Source: an uncultured Rubrivivax sp. (GTDB lineage: Bacteria; Pseudomonadota; Gammaproteobacteria; Burkholderiales; Burkholderiaceae_C). Taken from it: a stretch of DNA of 12,401 nucleotides. Every line of letters begins with the position of its first letter. Within the stretch, counting starts at the first letter, position 1. The notes beneath the pieces were generated by a model. It had not been told where the DNA came from. It saw only the letters and a program-made list of their open reading frames with translations, and did not search any database. The translations under genes and the position numbers were made by a program. This document shows positions 1 to 6,989 of this stretch, piece by piece. The stretch spans positions 1-12,401 of the forward strand of contig CALBTN010000170.1 of NCBI GenBank assembly GCA_937967345.1, given 5' to 3'.

Positions 1-574
1 GCCTGGGGTTGGCCAGCGCCTGGGTGATGGCGTCGATCTCGGCGGCCAGCAGCGGGCCGGCGCAGGCCACCGGCGCGAACCGGGCGATGCCATAGGTGCT
101 GGCCTCGGCGCGGTGCGCGGTGCCGAAGGCGTCGTGCACGAAGATGTCGCACAGCGCGGCCAGCTTCTTCGCCAGCGCCTCGTCGTTTTTCTTCTCGCCC
201 TTGTTCAGCCGGCAGTTCTCGAGCAGCACCAGCTGGCCGGGTGCGACGTCCACGCCGTCGACCCAGCCCGTGCGCAGCGGCACGCCGTTGGCATAGGCCC
301 CGCCCAGCAGCTCGCCCAGGCGCTGCGCCACCGGCGCCAGCGAGTCCTCGGGCTTGAATTCGCCCTCCTTGGGCCGGCCCAGGTGCGAGCTGACCATCAC
401 TGCCGCGCCGGCGTCCAGCGCCATGCGGATGCACGGCAGCGACGCGCGGATTCGCGTGTCCTCGGTGATCTGGCCCGCGCCGTCCAGCGGCACGTTCAGA
501 TCGGCACGGATGAAAACGCGCCGGCCGGCCACCTTGCCGGCGGCGATCAGGTCGCTGAAGCGCAATACGTTCAT
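1..574 (-). CDS. pgk: Phosphoglycerate kinase, N-terminal part (cut by window edge)
   Basis: Phosphoglycerate kinase of glycolysis and the Calvin cycle; it transfers phosphate between 1,3-bisphosphoglycerate and ADP in the cytoplasm. Only the first 191 residues are present. The start is ATG at 574 on the minus strand and the frame stays open to base 1. Family landmarks read directly: RADLNVPLD at residues 23-31 (D25 and N27 of the 3-phosphoglycerate site), R41, SHLGRP at 63-68, LLENCR ending at R122, and FVHDAFGTAHR ending at R155. These match the N-terminal 3-phosphoglycerate-binding domain. The nucleotide-binding domain lies outside the window. No strong Shine-Dalgarno sequence precedes the start, but the protein begins MNVLRFSDL, a natural start for the family. 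It is divergent from the iron operon and probably unrelated to it. Identification is firm. Confidence 0.96.
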   Translation of the reverse strand, partial: MNVLRFSDLIAAGKVAGRRVFIRADLNVPLDGAGQITEDTRIRASLPCIRMALDAGAAVMVSSHLGRPKEGEFKPEDSLAPVAQRLGELLGGAYANGVPLRTGWVDGVDVAPGQLVLLENCRLNKGEKKNDEALAKKLAALCDIFVHDAFGTAHRAEASTYGIARFAPVACAGPLLAAEIDAITQALANPR

Positions 575-843
575 GGTCGGGAAGGGTGAGGCGGAAGCGC
601 CAAATTGTGACAGCGCGGGTTGCACGCCGGATGTGCGCCGTAGGCGCAGCCGAGGGCGGGACACAGCGGGACGCAGATGCCACCATGCAGCCACCCGGTG
701 CCGCCAATGCCGCCGCGGCGACGGATGTGATGGCGGCGCGCCCTGAAAATTCCTCCATCCGGATAAACGCGAATCACACTCATCTGTGCTAAAAATACGG
801 CCCAACGTGGGCGCCTCGCTGTCCGCGAGCGCTTGCCATCGTC
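575..843. other. Divergent intergenic region between pgk and tonB
   Basis: No convincing gene is seen in these 269 bases; the open frames here are low-complexity products of high GC. The region must contain the start signals for both pgk (leftward) and the tonB operon (rightward). It includes a small perfect inverted repeat at 634-648 (TGCGCC-GTA-GGCGCA) of unknown meaning and an AT-rich island at about 743-797, described separately. No tRNA or riboswitch-like structure was recognised. Confidence 0.6.
743..797 (+). promoter_or_regulatory. AT-rich putative promoter/operator region of the tonB operon
   Basis: This is the least GC-rich stretch upstream of tonB and contains GCTAAAAATAC at 788-798, where TAAAAA or AAAAAT could be a -10 element 48-54 bases before the GTG start. 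No good -35 hexamer sits 16-18 bases upstream, which suggests an activated or alternative-sigma promoter, or a wrong guess. Bases 769-787 match 10 of 19 positions of the Escherichia coli Fur consensus, with the centre AATCACACTCATC best. That is below what I would call a Fur box without scoring it against the genome. Fur control of such an operon would be expected from knowledge of iron-uptake genes. Confidence 0.3.
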
Positions 844-1617
844 GTGCACACCCACCGCCTGCCCATCCCGCTGAGCCCGCCGCCGGCCGACGCTGCGGCG
901 CGCCGTCTGCCGCCGTTGCGCGACTGCAGCAGCGGCGCCGGCCTGGCGCCGTCGCAGCGCCGCGTGGTGGTGCTGGCGATCATTGCGCTGCACGTGCTGG
1001 CGCTGTGGGCGCTGCTGCAGGTGCAGGCGGTGCGCGACCAGGCGGTGCAGATCGTGCCGATCCTGGTCGACCTGCTGGCGCCACCGGCGCCGCCGACACC
1101 GCCCGCGCCGCCGCGGCCGCCCGAACCGGTGCCCCAGCCGGTGATCAAGCGCCAGCCACCACCCAAGCCGCGCCCGCTGCCGCCGGTGCCCGTGCTGTCG
1201 ACGCCTGAGCCCGCGTCGGCCGAAAGTTTCGCCGTGCCGCCACCGCCGCCCGCGCCGGCCGAGCCGGCGCCACCGGCAGCACCGGTTGCGGCGCCGCCGC
1301 CGGCCCCGGCCGTTGCCGCGCCGCCGCCGCGGGTGCTGCCCGACACCGCGGTGCAGTACCTGGTGCCGCCGCAGGTCGAATACCCGCGGCTGTCGCAAAA
1401 GCGCGGCGAGACCGGGCAAGTGCTGGTGCGCGCCTACATCAGCACCGGCGGCGGTGCGCCGCAAAGCGTGGAGGTCGAGCGCTCGTCCGGCCATGCGCGG
1501 CTGGACCAGGCGGCGCTGGCCGCCGTGCACAAGGCGCGCTTCAAGCCCTATGCCGAAGCCGGCCGGCCGGTGGAAGGCTGGGCGCTGATCCCGATCCGAT
1601 TCGAACTGGAGAAGTGA
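844..1617 (+). CDS. tonB: TonB energy-transducing protein
   Basis: TonB spans the periplasm and passes proton-motive-force energy from ExbB-ExbD to outer-membrane receptors. The 257-residue protein has the expected three parts. There is one N-terminal membrane segment at about 41-58, with a histidine (H50) inside the helix as in classical TonB. A very proline-rich spacer follows at about 75-172, with runs of Pro-Pro and Ala-Pro. The C-terminal TonB domain covers about 173-257, with a VEYPRLSQKRGETGQVLVR stretch, SSGHARLDQAAL and a final ARFKPY...GWALIPIRFELE. The start is GTG at 844; no in-frame start lies between it and an upstream TAA at 790-792, and no clear Shine-Dalgarno is visible. The stop is 2 bases before the preferred exbB start, so translation is probably coupled. 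First gene of the iron operon. Confidence 0.93.
   Translation: MHTHRLPIPLSPPPADAAARRLPPLRDCSSGAGLAPSQRRVVVLAIIALHVLALWALLQVQAVRDQAVQIVPILVDLLAPPAPPTPPAPPRPPEPVPQPVIKRQPPPKPRPLPPVPVLSTPEPASAESFAVPPPPPAPAEPAPPAAPVAAPPPAPAVAAPPPRVLPDTAVQYLVPPQVEYPRLSQKRGETGQVLVRAYISTGGGAPQSVEVERSSGHARLDQAALAAVHKARFKPYAEAGRPVEGWALIPIRFELEK
1608..1611 (+). promoter_or_regulatory. Ribosome binding site deciding the exbB start
   Basis: GGAG lies 8 bases before ATG 1620 and inside the last codons of tonB. This favours ATG 1620 over GTG 1614, which overlaps the tonB stop and has only 2 bases of spacing. Confidence 0.6.
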
Positions 1618-1619
1618 AC

Positions 1620-2378
1620 ATGGAAACCGGCGCCCTGGGCTTCGGCCATTTCATCGCCTACACCGATGGTGTGGGCAAGACGCTGCTGGCGATCCTGATC
1701 GCGATGTCGATCGCGTCGTGGGTGATCATCGCGGTCAAGGGCATCTCGCTGTACCTGCGCAAGGCGCACGGCGCGACCTTCCTGCAGCTGTTCTGGAACG
1801 CCACCTCGCTCGATGCGGTGGCGGCCGAGATCACCGCGCACGGCGCACGCGACCCGTTCTCGCACCTGACCGCGCACGCGATGCACGCCCAGGCGCACCA
1901 CGCCAAGTACGGCGCGGCCAAGCTCGAAGAAGCCGGCAGCGCCAGCGAGTTCGTCACCCGCACCATCAAGAAGGTGCTCGACGAAGAAACCACGCGGCTG
2001 GAAAACGGCCTGTCGGTGCTGGCCACGGTGGGGGCGACCGCACCCTTCGTCGGCCTGTTCGGCACGGTGTGGGGCGTGTACCACGCGCTGGTGGCCATCG
2101 GCATGAGCGGCGCCGGCACGCTGGACAAGGTGGCCGGCCCGGTGGGCGAGGCGCTGATCATGACCGGCCTGGGTCTGGCCGTCGCGGTGCCGGCGGTGGT
2201 GGGCTACAACGCGCTGAGCCGCGCCAACCGCGTGCTGGCGGCGCGGCTCGACGCTTTCGCCTACGAGCTGCACACCTTCGTGTGCATGGGCCACGCGCTG
2301 GGCCACGGCAACGTCGCCGCCGCCAGCCCGGTGCAGCCGCTGCCGGCGGCACGCGCGGTCAAGCCGGCCGCGGCCTGA
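1620..2378 (+). CDS. exbB: ExbB proton-channel protein (MotA/TolQ/ExbB family)
   Basis: Inner-membrane subunit of the ExbB-ExbD proton channel that energises TonB. The 252-residue protein shows three membrane segments: about residues 20-40 (TLLAILIAMSIASWVIIAV), about 135-160 and about 178-198. Segment 2 carries the family signature GATAPFVGLFGTVWGVYHAL, and segment 3 reads EALIMTGLGLAVAVPAVVGYN. A long cytoplasmic loop separates segments 1 and 2, as usual for the family. The first residues are METGALGFGHF. ExbB, TolQ and MotA homologues look alike, but the flanking tonB and exbD genes decide for ExbB. It starts 2 bases after tonB and is followed 15 bases later by exbD. Confidence 0.95.
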   Translation: METGALGFGHFIAYTDGVGKTLLAILIAMSIASWVIIAVKGISLYLRKAHGATFLQLFWNATSLDAVAAEITAHGARDPFSHLTAHAMHAQAHHAKYGAAKLEEAGSASEFVTRTIKKVLDEETTRLENGLSVLATVGATAPFVGLFGTVWGVYHALVAIGMSGAGTLDKVAGPVGEALIMTGLGLAVAVPAVVGYNALSRANRVLAARLDAFAYELHTFVCMGHALGHGNVAAASPVQPLPAARAVKPAAA

Positions 2379-2393
2379 GCGCAGGAGCACGCC

Positions 2394-2816
2394 ATGGCCT
2401 TCGCCAGCTTCGACTCCAAGAACACCGGCACGCCGATGTCGGACATCAACATGGTGCCGCTGATCGACGTGATGCTGGTGCTGCTGGTGATCTTCATCGT
2501 CACCGCACCGCTGCTGACGCAGGCGGTCAAGCTCGAGCTGCCCAAGGCCAGCTCGCAGCTCAACGAGCTGCGGCCCGAACGGGTCGACATCGCGGTTGAC
2601 GCCAACGGCGTGCTGCACTGGAACGGCGAGCCGGTGACGCGGCCCGAGCTGCAGCAGCGCCTGGCGCAAGCCGCCACCGCCGCGGTGCAGCCCGAGCTGC
2701 AACTGCGCGCCGACCACAACGTGGCCTACCGCTACGTGGCGCAGACGCTGGCCGATGCCTCGAAGGCGGGCTTGAGCCGCATCGGCTTCGTCAGCGAGCC
2801 CGAATCCTCACCCTGA
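2394..2816 (+). CDS. exbD: ExbD biopolymer transport protein
   Basis: Partner of ExbB in the proton channel that drives TonB. The 140-residue protein has a short cytoplasmic N-terminus, one membrane helix at about 20-42 and a periplasmic domain. The helix contains MVPLIDVMLVLLVIFIVTAPL; its aspartate is residue 25, the same number as the essential proton-carrying Asp25 of Escherichia coli ExbD. The periplasmic part contains LRADHNVAYRYVAQTLADASKAGLSRIGFV, typical of ExbD/TolR C-terminal domains. The start is supported by AGGAG at 2383-2387, 6 bases before ATG. The gene is followed by a strong hairpin and a 119-base gap before the receptor gene, the longest gap inside the operon. Confidence 0.95.
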   Translation: MAFASFDSKNTGTPMSDINMVPLIDVMLVLLVIFIVTAPLLTQAVKLELPKASSQLNELRPERVDIAVDANGVLHWNGEPVTRPELQQRLAQAATAAVQPELQLRADHNVAYRYVAQTLADASKAGLSRIGFVSEPESSP

Positions 2817-2825
2817 CCGCCATTG

Positions 2826-2864
2826 GGCCTCGACCCGCGGTGCCCAGCGCCGCGGCGCGAGGCC
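2826..2864 (+). terminator. GC-rich hairpin between exbD and the receptor gene (attenuator candidate)
   Basis: The arms GGCCTCG (2826-2832) and CGAGGCC (2858-2864) are perfect complements. Inside them CCGCGG (2835-2840) pairs with CCGCGG (2850-2855), leaving a 2x2 internal loop and a 9-base apical loop, 13 base pairs in all. It begins 10 bases after the exbD stop. No T-run follows, so it is not a classical Rho-independent terminator. It could be a partial terminator, an RNA-processing or stability element, or chance in GC-rich DNA. Confidence 0.4.
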
Positions 2865-2923
2865 GTCAGCTTCCACTGTCCCGCGCCAGCCCGCCTTTTG
2901 CCAGCCAGTGCGCCGCCCCACCC

Positions 2924-2929
2924 GAGGAG
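2924..2929 (+). promoter_or_regulatory. Ribosome binding site deciding the receptor start
   Basis: GAGGAG sits 6 bases before GTG 2936. The longer frame from GTG 2840 has no such site and would begin inside the hairpin, so 2936 is preferred. Confidence 0.7.
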
Positions 2930-2935
2930 ACCACT

Positions 2936-5332
2936 GTGACTCACGCCACATCGCAGCGCCGCCGCAAGCCGCGGCGCTTCAGAACCGACGCGCCGGCCGC
3001 TGAAGCCAGTGCGCGCCGGCTGCTGCCGCTGGGCGCGCTGGCGGCCGGCTTCGGCCTGATTCCGGCGCAGGCGCTGTCGCAGGTTCAGACACCACCCGCC
3101 CCGGCGGCCGCGGCGTCGGCCCCGGCCGCCAACACCGGGCGCGAAACGACGATGCCGGCGATCGCGGTCAAGGCCAAGCAGGAAAGCGACGCGACCTCGC
3201 TGCGCGCGACCACCACGTCGGTGGCCAAGGGCACGCAGGACGTGCTGGACGTGCCGCAGTCGGTGACCGTGGTGACCGAACGGCTGATGGACGAGCGCCG
3301 CGTCGACACGCTGAGCGAGGCGCTCAAGCTGATGGGCGGCATCAGCTTCCTCGCGGCCGAAGGCGGCGAGGAGGACATCCGGCTGCGCGGCTTTTCGATG
3401 TCGGGCGACATCTACGTCGACACGCTGCACGACCCGGCCTTCTACGACCGCGACACCTTCGGCTTCGAGCGCGTCGAGCTGCTGCGCGGTTCGGCGTCGA
3501 TGCTGTTCGGCCGCGGCTCCACCGGTGGCGTGGTCAACCAGGTGTCCAAGCAGGCCTTCCTCGACAACGCCAACAACGTCAACTTCACCGTCGGCAACGA
3601 GGGCTTCTGGCGCTTCGTCGGCGACTTCAACATCCACGCCGGCGAAACCTCGGCGCTGCGCATCAACCTGATGCGCAACCGCGCCGACCAGAACGGCAAC
3701 TTCATCGACAAGGAAGGCGTGGCGCTGAACTACCGCTACGGCGTGGGCACGCGCGACGAGTTCTTCGCCGGCGCGTACTACCTGCACAACGACAACGGCA
3801 TCAACTACGGGCTGCCGTGGCTGCGCGCCAGCTCGACGCAGACCGGCAGCAACCCGTCGGGAATGATTCCGGGACTGAACCCGAACAACGTGTACTACGG
3901 CGCGCCCAGCGACTACAACGCCGGCCAGGCGGCCTACGGCACGCTGGGCTGGCTGCACCGCTTCGACGACGGCGGCGAGCTGCGCAGCACGCTGCGCTAC
4001 GGCCAGTACGAGCGCGACCAGCGCGCCAGCGCGATCCGCTTCTGCCAGCGCACCACCAACCCGAACACCGGCGCGGTCACCAACCCCGACTGCCCGCCCA
4101 CGCCGCAAGGCATGGACACCGTCAGCGACGCGACGATCCTGACGCGCGGCACCAACAACAAGGTGCAGGACATGGACACCACCTACCTGCAGTTCAACTA
4201 CACCAACGTCTTCGACTGGTTCGGCGTCAACCACGAGGTGCTCGCCGGCATCGACCTGGCGCACGAGGACTTCGCCGGCTACAACACCAGCACACTGCCG
4301 CCGGGCGTGACGCTGAACAAGAACTCGCCGCGCACCACCCTGGGCACGCCGAACAACGGCTGGGGCTGGGTCGACGAAGGCCTGCGCATCAAGCGCCAGC
4401 AGTCGGCCTTCGACGCGCGCGCCGCCGGCGTGTTCGCGCAGGACCTGGTGCAGGTGGCCGAGCACTGGAAGCTGCTGGTCGGGTTGCGCTACGACTACTT
4501 CAAGGGCGACTACCAGACCTTCCAGACCGCATCGGGCGGCAATGTGCCGGTGGGCAGCGTCACCGCCGACCGCAGCCGCAGCGACGGCGAGTGGAGCGAG
4601 CGCTTCGGCGTGCTGTACCAGCCGCTGCCGAACGTCAGCTACTACGCCTCGTACGGCACCTCGTTCAACACCTCGGGCGACACCTACGCCTACGACCTGC
4701 CGGGGTCGAACACGCCGCCGGAGTCCAGCCGCAACATCGAGATCGGCGCGGCGATGATCCTGTTTGGCGGCAACTTGAACCTGCGCGCATCGATCTTCAA
4801 CCTCACCAAGTACCACGAGCGCAACCGCGACTCGCCCGCCGGCACGCCGATCGAGGACTACCTGCTGTCGGGCGAGCGTCACGCCACCGGGCTGGACATC
4901 GACATCGCCGGGCGCATCACGCCGCTGTGGGAGGTGTTCGCGTCCTACGCCTGGATTCCCAACGCCAAGATCGACGTCGGCAACAGCGACGGCAGCACCC
5001 TGACCGGCGAACGCGTCGGCCAGCGCCCGTCGCTGACGCCGCGCAACAGCGGCTCGTTGTGGACCACCTACCAGGTGCTGCCGCAGTTGCGGCTGGGCGC
5101 CGGCATCACCGGGCGCAGCTCGCAAACGCCGAACCGCAATCCGCCGGGCATCGTCGCACCCAGCTTCATCACCGGCGACCTGATGGCGCAGTACGACTTC
5201 AGCGACCGCATCGCCTTCATGTTCAACGTCACCAACGTCACCAACCGCTACTACGCCGACACGCTGTACAGCGGCCACTACGTGCCCGGCGCGCCGCGCG
5301 CGGTATCGGGCACGCTGACGGTGCGCTTCTAG
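2936..5332 (+). CDS. TonB-dependent catecholate-type siderophore receptor (Fiu/PiuA-like)
   Basis: Outer-membrane 22-strand beta-barrel with a plug domain; it imports ferric siderophore using TonB. The 798-residue protein starts with a long basic leader and a hydrophobic signal segment (RRLLPLGALAAGFGLIPAQALSQ, residues 27-49). A TonB-box-like PAIAVKA follows at about 74-80. The plug starts near residue 100 with QDVLDVPQSVTVVTERLMDERR and contains IRLRGFSMSGDIYVD and FERVELLRGSASMLFGRGS. The barrel ends in TLTVRF with a terminal phenylalanine, as barrel-assembly signals require. A cysteine pair, C370 and C386, lies in a predicted extracellular loop and may form a disulfide. The plug resembles the Fiu group, and the next gene (PiuC/YbiX type) is the usual partner of Fiu/PiuA. 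The ligand itself cannot be read from sequence. Confidence 0.92.
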   Translation: MTHATSQRRRKPRRFRTDAPAAEASARRLLPLGALAAGFGLIPAQALSQVQTPPAPAAAASAPAANTGRETTMPAIAVKAKQESDATSLRATTTSVAKGTQDVLDVPQSVTVVTERLMDERRVDTLSEALKLMGGISFLAAEGGEEDIRLRGFSMSGDIYVDTLHDPAFYDRDTFGFERVELLRGSASMLFGRGSTGGVVNQVSKQAFLDNANNVNFTVGNEGFWRFVGDFNIHAGETSALRINLMRNRADQNGNFIDKEGVALNYRYGVGTRDEFFAGAYYLHNDNGINYGLPWLRASSTQTGSNPSGMIPGLNPNNVYYGAPSDYNAGQAAYGTLGWLHRFDDGGELRSTLRYGQYERDQRASAIRFCQRTTNPNTGAVTNPDCPPTPQGMDTVSDATILTRGTNNKVQDMDTTYLQFNYTNVFDWFGVNHEVLAGIDLAHEDFAGYNTSTLPPGVTLNKNSPRTTLGTPNNGWGWVDEGLRIKRQQSAFDARAAGVFAQDLVQVAEHWKLLVGLRYDYFKGDYQTFQTASGGNVPVGSVTADRSRSDGEWSERFGVLYQPLPNVSYYASYGTSFNTSGDTYAYDLPGSNTPPESSRNIEIGAAMILFGGNLNLRASIFNLTKYHERNRDSPAGTPIEDYLLSGERHATGLDIDIAGRITPLWEVFASYAWIPNAKIDVGNSDGSTLTGERVGQRPSLTPRNSGSLWTTYQVLPQLRLGAGITGRSSQTPNRNPPGIVAPSFITGDLMAQYDFSDRIAFMFNVTNVTNRYYADTLYSGHYVPGAPRAVSGTLTVRF

Positions 5333-5386
5333 AAACCGCGCGTCCCGCCCCGCTGCACTTCAAGAACACATCACGCACATCCAACC

Positions 5387-6076
5387 ATGCTGGTTCACAT
5401 CAAGCAGGTGCTCACGCGCGACGAGCTGCGCGCGGTGCACGGCATCCTCGAACACGCCACCTGGGGCGACGGACGCGTCACCGCCGGAGTGCAGTCGGCG
5501 CTGGCCAAGAACAACGAGCAGCTCGACCAGCAGGGCGAGGCGTCCAAGGCGCTGCAGCCGATCGTGCTGCAGGGGCTGAACCGGCACATGGACTTCTTCT
5601 CGGCCGCGCTACCCAAGCGGGTGTTCCCGCCGCTGTTCAACCGCTACGGCGGCACGGCCAACGCCTTCGGCAACCACGTCGACAACGCGGTGCGTTTCAT
5701 CCCCGGCACGCTCGGCGAGCGCGTGCGCACCGACATCAGCTGCACGCTGTTCCTTAGCCGGCCCGACAGCTACGACGGTGGCGAACTGGTGATCGAGGAC
5801 ACGTTCGGCGCGCAGCGCGTCAAGCTGCCGGCCGGCGACATGGTGCTGTACCCCGGCACCAGCGTGCACCGCGTCGAGCCGGTGACGCGCGGCCAGCGCG
5901 TGGCCAGCTTCTTCTGGGTGGAAAGCATGGTGCGCAGCGACGAGCAGCGCCGCATGCTGTACGAGATGGACCGCCACCTGATGCACCTGCGCCGCACGGT
6001 GGGCGAAGACGAGCCGGCGATCATCGGCCTGACCGGCATGTACCACAACCTGCTGCGCGCCTGGGCCGACATGTGA
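5387..6076 (+). CDS. piuC: PKHD-type Fe(II)/2-oxoglutarate dioxygenase (PiuC/YbiX family)
   Basis: Cytoplasmic-type non-haem iron hydroxylase with no signal peptide; 229 residues, a normal length for the family. The metal triad is visible as H97-x-D99 in FGNHVDNAVR and H161 in YPGTSVHRVEP. R171 in GQRVASFFW is in the right place to bind the 2-oxoglutarate carboxylate. The N-terminus MLVHIKQVLTRDEL is typical. Members sit next to Fiu in Escherichia coli (ybiX) and PiuA in Pseudomonas (piuC). Their substrate is not settled; a role in siderophore modification or iron release is often suggested. The gene lies 54 bases after the receptor, has no recognisable Shine-Dalgarno before ATG 5387, and is followed 32 bases later by the PepSY gene. 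Confidence 0.93.
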   Translation: MLVHIKQVLTRDELRAVHGILEHATWGDGRVTAGVQSALAKNNEQLDQQGEASKALQPIVLQGLNRHMDFFSAALPKRVFPPLFNRYGGTANAFGNHVDNAVRFIPGTLGERVRTDISCTLFLSRPDSYDGGELVIEDTFGAQRVKLPAGDMVLYPGTSVHRVEPVTRGQRVASFFWVESMVRSDEQRRMLYEMDRHLMHLRRTVGEDEPAIIGLTGMYHNLLRAWADM

Positions 6077-6095
6077 GCCGCCCGCGTGGGCGCGC

Positions 6096-6101
6096 GAGGA
6101 G
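6096..6101 (+). promoter_or_regulatory. Ribosome binding site deciding the PepSY gene start
   Basis: GAGGAG lies 7 bases before ATG 6109. The alternative GTG 6073 overlaps the dioxygenase stop and would put an arginine-rich tail before the signal peptide, so it is less likely. Confidence 0.7.
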
Positions 6102-6108
6102 CACCGAC

Positions 6109-6381
6109 ATGAGATTGACCCCCTTGATCGTGGCCGCGGCGCTGGGTGCCTGCGGCGCGGCGCTGGCGCAGGAGCACGCCGAGAAGTGCGAACCGATCCC
6201 GAAGGAAGAGTGGCGCCCCCAGGCCGAGCTGGAGCGCATGCTGACGAACAAGGGCTGGAAGATCGCCCGCGTGAAGATCACCAACGGCTGCTACGAGGTC
6301 TACGCGCGCGATGCGAAGAACGACAAGAAGGAAGTGTTCTTCCATCCGAAGACGCTGCAGCCGGTGACGGCGCCGCAGTAG
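6109..6381 (+). CDS. Small exported PepSY-domain protein
   Basis: A 90-residue protein with a signal peptide (MRLTPLIVAAALGACGAALA, cleavage likely near residue 20) and a single PepSY-like domain over most of the rest. Visible features are KCEPIPKEEWRP, ELERMLTNKGWKIARVKI, NGCYEVYARDAKNDKKEVFFHPKTL, the usual helix-strand-strand pattern of small PepSY proteins. C27 and C61 could form a periplasmic disulfide. LGAC at 12-15 faintly resembles a lipobox, so lipid anchoring cannot be excluded. Function is unknown. Small PepSY proteins are often encoded beside cytochrome b561-type genes, as here (44 bases to the next gene), suggesting an accessory to membrane electron transfer, in this case probably tied to iron uptake. 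Confidence 0.82.
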   Translation: MRLTPLIVAAALGACGAALAQEHAEKCEPIPKEEWRPQAELERMLTNKGWKIARVKITNGCYEVYARDAKNDKKEVFFHPKTLQPVTAPQ

Positions 6382-6425
6382 CGGCCCACGGTCTTGCCGC
6401 TGCAAGAGCGCGGGCCGACACCGCG

Positions 6426-6977
6426 ATGACAAACGCGCACGACGCAGCCGCTGCACGCCCCACGCTGCGCGTGTGGGACCCGCTGCTGCGGCTGCTGCAC
6501 TGGGGGCTGGTCGCGGCGCTGCTGGTGTCGTGGCTGGGCACGGTGGTGCTGGCCGGCGCGCACCAGCCGGCGGGCTACCTGGCGCTGGGCATCGTCGCGC
6601 TGCGCCTGCTGTGGGGCTGGGCCGGCAGCCACTACGCCCGCTTCGCGCAGTTCGTGCGCGCACCGGCCACCACCTGGCACTACCTGATCGACGTGCTGCA
6701 CCGGCGCGAGGCGCGCTACATCGGCCACAACCCGCTGGGCGCGTACATGGTGCTGGCGTTGCTGGGCTGCGTGCTGGGGCTGGCCTTTACCGGATGGCTC
6801 TACACCAGCGACGCGTATTGGGGCGACGCCGCGGTCGAAGCCGCACACGTCGGCCTGGCCTGGGCGCTGCTCGCGCTGGCGTGCGTGCATGTCGGCGGCG
6901 CGATCTACACCGGCCGGCGCCACCGCGAGTCGCTGGTGCGCGCGATGGTGAGCGGCCGCAAACGCGACGGCCCCTGA
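6426..6977 (+). CDS. Cytochrome b561-type membrane protein
   Basis: A 183-residue integral membrane b-type cytochrome with four predicted helices: about 24-45, 50-66, 105-127 and 138-160. The N-terminal RVWDPLLRLLHWGLV is the hallmark of the prokaryotic cytochrome b561 / hydrogenase cytochrome b group. Candidate haem ligands are H25, H46, H141 and H155, which lie in or at the ends of helices; exact pairing cannot be decided by eye. Such proteins pass electrons from the quinone pool or a partner across the inner membrane. ATG 6426 is the only in-frame start after the PepSY stop, and its ribosome binding site is weak. It is the last gene of the iron operon, and its stop is 7 bases from that of a convergent gene. 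Confidence 0.88.
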   Translation: MTNAHDAAAARPTLRVWDPLLRLLHWGLVAALLVSWLGTVVLAGAHQPAGYLALGIVALRLLWGWAGSHYARFAQFVRAPATTWHYLIDVLHRREARYIGHNPLGAYMVLALLGCVLGLAFTGWLYTSDAYWGDAAVEAAHVGLAWALLALACVHVGGAIYTGRRHRESLVRAMVSGRKRDGP

Positions 6978-6989
6978 GCAGGCCTCAGG
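6973..6989. terminator. Small hairpin spanning two convergent stop codons
   Basis: CCTGAG (6973-6978), loop CAGGC, CTCAGG (6984-6989): a perfect 6-bp inverted repeat that contains the stop codons of both the cytochrome b gene (6975-6977) and the opposing lipoprotein gene (6985-6987). There is no T-run. It could slow both polymerases, but the stem is short and the symmetry partly follows from two TGA codons facing each other. Confidence 0.25.

Noticed and set aside
634..648. TGCGCC-GTA-GGCGCA inverted repeat between pgk and tonB
   Set aside because: A six-base G/C-rich stem is common by chance here, and it is not placed near a clear promoter or gene end.
1075..1360. Repetitive proline/alanine-coding tract in tonB as a possible sequence repeat or assembly fault
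   Set aside because: Proline-rich spacers are normal in TonB, the frame is intact and the unit is irregular.
2840..2935. Longer receptor start at GTG 2840
   Set aside because: No ribosome binding site and it lies inside the hairpin; GTG 2936 has GAGGAG at ideal spacing.
2732..5278. 848-codon open frame antisense to the receptor gene
   Set aside because: It is rich in Arg, Val, Ala and Gly with no domain; long antisense frames are a by-product of GC-rich codon use, and the plus strand encodes a clear receptor.
3817..5757. 646-codon plus-strand frame overlapping the receptor and dioxygenase genes
   Set aside because: Arg/Gln/His/Ala-rich low-complexity translation in a shifted frame of two well-recognised genes.
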